From Shimia sp. R10_1 (GTDB lineage Bacteria; Pseudomonadota; Alphaproteobacteria; Rhodobacterales; Rhodobacteraceae), in contig NZ_JAGHQX010000001.1 in the NCBI RefSeq assembly GCF_017744095.1, forward strand, positions 744,001 through 808,000: 64,000 bases of DNA. Direction: 5' to 3'. Below the pieces are notes generated by a model. That model saw only the letters and a list, made by a program, of their open reading frames with translations. It was not told the DNA's origin and made no database searches. The position numbers were made by a program, and so were the translations under genes. Shown here in pieces: positions 61,283 through 64,000 of this stretch; within the stretch, counting starts at the first letter, position 1, and each line of letters opens with the position of its first letter.

Positions 61283-63088
61283 ATGCGAAAGTTCGCCAAA
61301 CTCTCCCTCTCCATCTTATTTTGCTTTTCTGGCGCTGCGGCAGCGATGTTTGGGGTACATCAGGTATCCGTTCCAATTGTGGAAACCCTGATGGAAGCGG
61401 ATCTGCGCAAACACTCCGAACTCTGGCAACGCCGGGTGATCCTGCATCTTGATGACCCCGCGGGGACCTTCCTCAATGGTGAGCTGACCAGCAATAACAT
61501 AAGCTACTTTGAGCTGCTGCCAGAAGCCTCCGATGTCTATCGCTTCAAACTCTATGACACCGAGGGGCTGGTGATCTGGTCCACACGCTCCGGCGACAAA
61601 GGGCTGTCGGATGCCGACACCTTCCCTGCGCAGGAGATCTTGCAAGGCAAGACCTCCTACCGCCGCACCCAGAAACCCGCCGCTGAAATCGATGGGCTGG
61701 CGCTCCACGCTCTCTCACAGGATGTGGCCACGCATGAGGTCGCAGAAATTTATGAACCCGTCATTTCTGATGGCCGCGTGATTGGCGCGCTTGAGTTTTA
61801 CACGGACATCACCGACACCCGCGCCCGGTTCCTCATGCGGGTTCGCGTGCTTTTGGCAGGCCTCACCGCTCTGGCAATTGCAACGGTGACTGCCGTGGCC
61901 TTTGTGCTTTTCCGTGCAAACAGGCGCCAATATCAGGCCCTCACCCGTCGTACCACCAAAGAAAAGAAACTGCTCAGCGAGCAGCTCAAACTTGCCCGCG
62001 ACGTCAAAATTCTGGGTGAGCTGAACGAATGGCTGCAATCCAGCCGCTCTCTGGATGAACTCTTTGACATGGTCAAACGCTTCATGACCCATGTGCTTCC
62101 GGATGCCGAAGGCAGCGTGTACGTCTACTCCAACTCCCGCGATGTGCTGGATGGCTGGGCCAGCTGGAACGGTGGCAACCACAAAGACCACATTCGCCCG
62201 GACGAATGCTGGGGCCTGCGCCGTGGTCGCACCTATGAATATGGCGATAGCGAGATCAATTTCACATGCTCGCATGCTGAGCCACACAACGATCACCCCT
62301 ATTTCTGCTTCCCAATTCTGGCGCATGGCGAAACCGTCGGCCTGCTGCACCTACGTGCCAAAAGCAACGATTCAGAGATGTTTCACGCCAATCGGGATCT
62401 GGCGCAGATGTGCTCTGAGCAGATTTCGATGGCCATCGCCAATGTGCGCATGCGCGACGAGCTGCATGACCAATCCGTGCGCGACCCGCTCACAGGTCTG
62501 TTCAACCGCCGTCACATGAACGAAACCCTGCGCAAAACCATCGGTGACAGCCAGCGCAGCACAGAACCCTTTGCGGTGATCGCGATTGACGTGGACCACT
62601 TCAAAAAGTTCAACGACACCCACGGCCATGATGCCGGGGATATGGTGCTGCGCGCCGTAGGCTCGGTGCTGCAACAGGATTGCGACCGCGACGATGTGGC
62701 CTGCCGCCCGGGCGGCGAAGAGTTCACGCTTATTCTCCCGGGCACCGGGCTCGATCAGGCTCAGGAACGCGCAGAGAACCTGCGGCGCGCTGTGGAAAAC
62801 ATCAAAGTGCGCTATAGCGAGAAGACTTTGCCCCGCATCACCATCTCTGTTGGTCTGTCCATGTATCCAGAACACGGCACCCTGCCCCAGATGCTGCTGC
62901 GCAGCGCAGATGATGCCCTCTATCAGGCCAAGGCACTGGGACGAAACAAGGTGGTTGTGGCCGATAGTCTCGAGACCGGGGAACATGAGGGGGAGCCGTG
63001 GGAAAAAACAACCCCGACGGCCTTACCATCCGCGGCCACTGAAGCGCCTGAAGACACAGACGACGCACCCCAAAAGAAGGCAGGCTAA
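61283..63088 (+). CDS. membrane GAF-GGDEF diguanylate cyclase
   Basis: Protein of 601 residues: membrane helix at about 5-25, a periplasmic sensor part (30-185), second helix at 193-213, a coiled coil, a GAF-like domain (about 255-400; ECWGLRRGR ... SHAEPHNDHPYFCFPI with Cys and His residues that could bind a cofactor) and a GGDEF domain with GGEEF at 477-481. The inhibitory RxxD reads DRDD, so product inhibition may be weak. The start is ATG 61283, with AGGA upstream; the longer frame to 61169 lies over the prfB promoter. Confidence 0.9.
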   Translation: MRKFAKLSLSILFCFSGAAAAMFGVHQVSVPIVETLMEADLRKHSELWQRRVILHLDDPAGTFLNGELTSNNISYFELLPEASDVYRFKLYDTEGLVIWSTRSGDKGLSDADTFPAQEILQGKTSYRRTQKPAAEIDGLALHALSQDVATHEVAEIYEPVISDGRVIGALEFYTDITDTRARFLMRVRVLLAGLTALAIATVTAVAFVLFRANRRQYQALTRRTTKEKKLLSEQLKLARDVKILGELNEWLQSSRSLDELFDMVKRFMTHVLPDAEGSVYVYSNSRDVLDGWASWNGGNHKDHIRPDECWGLRRGRTYEYGDSEINFTCSHAEPHNDHPYFCFPILAHGETVGLLHLRAKSNDSEMFHANRDLAQMCSEQISMAIANVRMRDELHDQSVRDPLTGLFNRRHMNETLRKTIGDSQRSTEPFAVIAIDVDHFKKFNDTHGHDAGDMVLRAVGSVLQQDCDRDDVACRPGGEEFTLILPGTGLDQAQERAENLRRAVENIKVRYSEKTLPRITISVGLSMYPEHGTLPQMLLRSADDALYQAKALGRNKVVVADSLETGEHEGEPWEKTTPTALPSAATEAPEDTDDAPQKKAG

Positions 63089-63105
63089 GGCTAAAAAACA
63101 CCAAG

Positions 63106-63130
63106 CCCCACCAAATCTGGTGGGGTTTTT
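63106..63130 (+). terminator. terminator of the GGDEF gene
   Basis: CCCCACCA/TGGTGGGG, an 8-bp stem with an AATC loop and a T5 tail, 17 nt after the cyclase stop. Confidence 0.88.
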
Positions 63131-63381
63131 CTATTTTACAGAGGGAAATTCCCCCGCCCCTCCCTCTGCACAGGGCAGAACGCTTGCACCCAAGCCGCCA
63201 CAAATCTTGACGAAAAATTAAACGTCATGGTGTACACTACAAATCTTCTAAATTTTGCCTAATTCTCTTAATACCCCTGCGGAAACCGTGGGGTCACTTC
63301 GGTTATAGTACATTTGGTTTGCGATCCGCTGTGGCTCACCACAGAAGAGATCGCCTAACGCGCACAGAGAAAGAATTTCAC
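63131..63381. other. intergenic region before the Hint-domain gene
   Basis: About 250 nt after the terminator. It is more AT-rich than the genes (63220-63320) and probably carries the promoter of the next gene. An alternative in-frame GTG start lies at 63331. No repeat or RNA gene was recognised. Confidence 0.4.
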
Positions 63382-64000
63382 GTGCCCAGTTTCAGCATCA
63401 GTGGTGGCAATTCCACCACCTACACCGATCCAACACCGGGCAATGGTTTTGTCATCGACTTTGATCGTCTCGACAACAGCATCAATGTCCAAATCAACGG
63501 TGTGGATCTGTTTGTTGGCGGCCCTGCGGGCGCCCCGAACGAACTGCAGTTTCAAACAGCGGCCACAGCGGGGCAAACCGTGCGTTTCGCCGATGGCGAC
63601 CGCTACGGCACCAACACGCCAGAGATCTGGCAGCTGCGCAATTCCGGGGTCGATCCCGACCCAGTGTTTCGACTTGAGATCAATCCCGACGGCACCATCG
63701 CTCTCTATGGCATGAAATTTAACAACGGCCCCCTCGAAGAGCTGGAGCTGTTCAATGGTCTCACCGTCAACTCAGCCGCCATCGCAAGCGCCTGGAACGA
63801 CGATGGGCCCAACACCGTTGTCGTGGATCAGTCGGTCACCGGCCCCACCAACGCAAGTGGCGATTTTGAGGACGTGCCCTGTTTTGTCGCAGGCACCCAA
63901 ATTGAAACGCTGCTTGGCTCCAAACCGGTTGAGGCGCTGCATGCTGGCGATCTTGTGCTGACCTATGACGGCACCTACGAACCCATTCGCTGGATCGGGT
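63382..64000 (+). CDS. Hint-domain (Hedgehog/intein-like) protein, partial
   Basis: The first 206 codons of a protein that continues past the window. Residues 1-165 are Gly/Asn/Asp-rich and look like a repeat or beta-solenoid surface domain (GGNSTTYTDPTPGNGF, NGVDLFVGGPAG). At about residue 175 a Hint_2 domain begins with CFVAGTQIETLLGSKPVEALHAGD, with the auto-processing Cys first. Such Roseobacter proteins are thought to be exported by type I secretion and to cleave themselves. A GTG at 63382 is chosen; 63331 is an alternative. Confidence 0.8.
   Translation, partial: MPSFSISGGNSTTYTDPTPGNGFVIDFDRLDNSINVQINGVDLFVGGPAGAPNELQFQTAATAGQTVRFADGDRYGTNTPEIWQLRNSGVDPDPVFRLEINPDGTIALYGMKFNNGPLEELELFNGLTVNSAAIASAWNDDGPNTVVVDQSVTGPTNASGDFEDVPCFVAGTQIETLLGSKPVEALHAGDLVLTYDGTYEPIRWIG

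Noticed and set aside
1-64000. CRISPR arrays, tRNA or rRNA genes, insertion sequences
   Set aside because: No regularly spaced repeats, no cloverleaf with the conserved TTCRA loop, no transposase-like product and no terminal inverted repeats were seen on reading both strands.

Overview
The window is about 64 kb of a G+C-rich alphaproteobacterial chromosome, almost certainly from the marine Roseobacter group (Rhodobacterales). The evidence is gene content: a DksA with a single zinc-site cysteine, Rhodobacterales-restricted families (DUF2927 lipoprotein, DUF3572, DUF2852, DUF983, a PIN protein of the RSP_2648 type), a DctPQM TRAP system, non-pyrrolysine MttB, a Hint-domain exoprotein, and intergenic hairpin elements typical of this group. 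Genus cannot be fixed from sequence alone. Gene density is high. No tRNA, rRNA, insertion sequence, CRISPR array or intact prophage was seen.

Layout. 1-6.6 kb: a minus-strand operon for aerobic 2-aminobenzoate (anthranilate) breakdown through CoA thioesters (fused monooxygenase/reductase, SDR, MarR regulator, crotonase, acyl-CoA dehydrogenase, CoA ligase), with a palindromic operator candidate in front. 6.8-8.2 kb: an MDR oxidoreductase and a DUF1801 protein. 8.2-15.2 kb: purine catabolism (guanine deaminase, XdhC, XdhB, XdhA) with a divergent LysR regulator. 15.3-18.7 kb: an H-NOX-family protein with a HNOBA-diguanylate cyclase, preceded by a DUF4153 membrane protein; the H-NOX lacks the expected heme-ligand histidine. 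18.8-23.5 kb: MttB homologue, HAD phosphatase, DUF3572, a PleD-like cyclase with a ruined receiver domain, and a small secreted protein. 23.6-25.8 kb: an ECF sigma factor with a membrane partner, a CpxP-like protein and a five-EF-hand calcium protein.

26-43 kb: housekeeping and conserved hypothetical genes (DUF983, Nudix, EamA transporter, XRE regulator, FAD monooxygenase, DksA, MoxR/CoxE pair with a DUF2927 lipoprotein and an unlisted 55-residue membrane protein, muramidase, M48 protease, PIN, RlmI, GlnE). 43-45 kb: YbaK-type deacylase, DUF2852 and RDD membrane proteins. 45-52 kb: a TRAP transporter with oversized membrane subunits, divergent from a cache-domain histidine kinase and LuxR response regulator that probably control it. 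52.5-55.7 kb: the ilvB-ilvN acetolactate synthase operon behind a leader-peptide attenuator, with a foreign-looking lipoprotein gene inserted between the two subunits. 55.8-64 kb: XRE regulator, DUF2189 protein, amidase, release factor 2, a GAF-GGDEF cyclase and the start of a Hint-domain protein.

Three diguanylate cyclases occur in the window, each with a different input module. Four copies of a structured intergenic element (called A-D here) lie at gene ends. The strongest leads for new biology are the ligand-less H-NOX/HNOBA pair, the lipoprotein inside the ilv operon, the degenerate-receiver PleD protein and the calcium-protein/ECF cluster.
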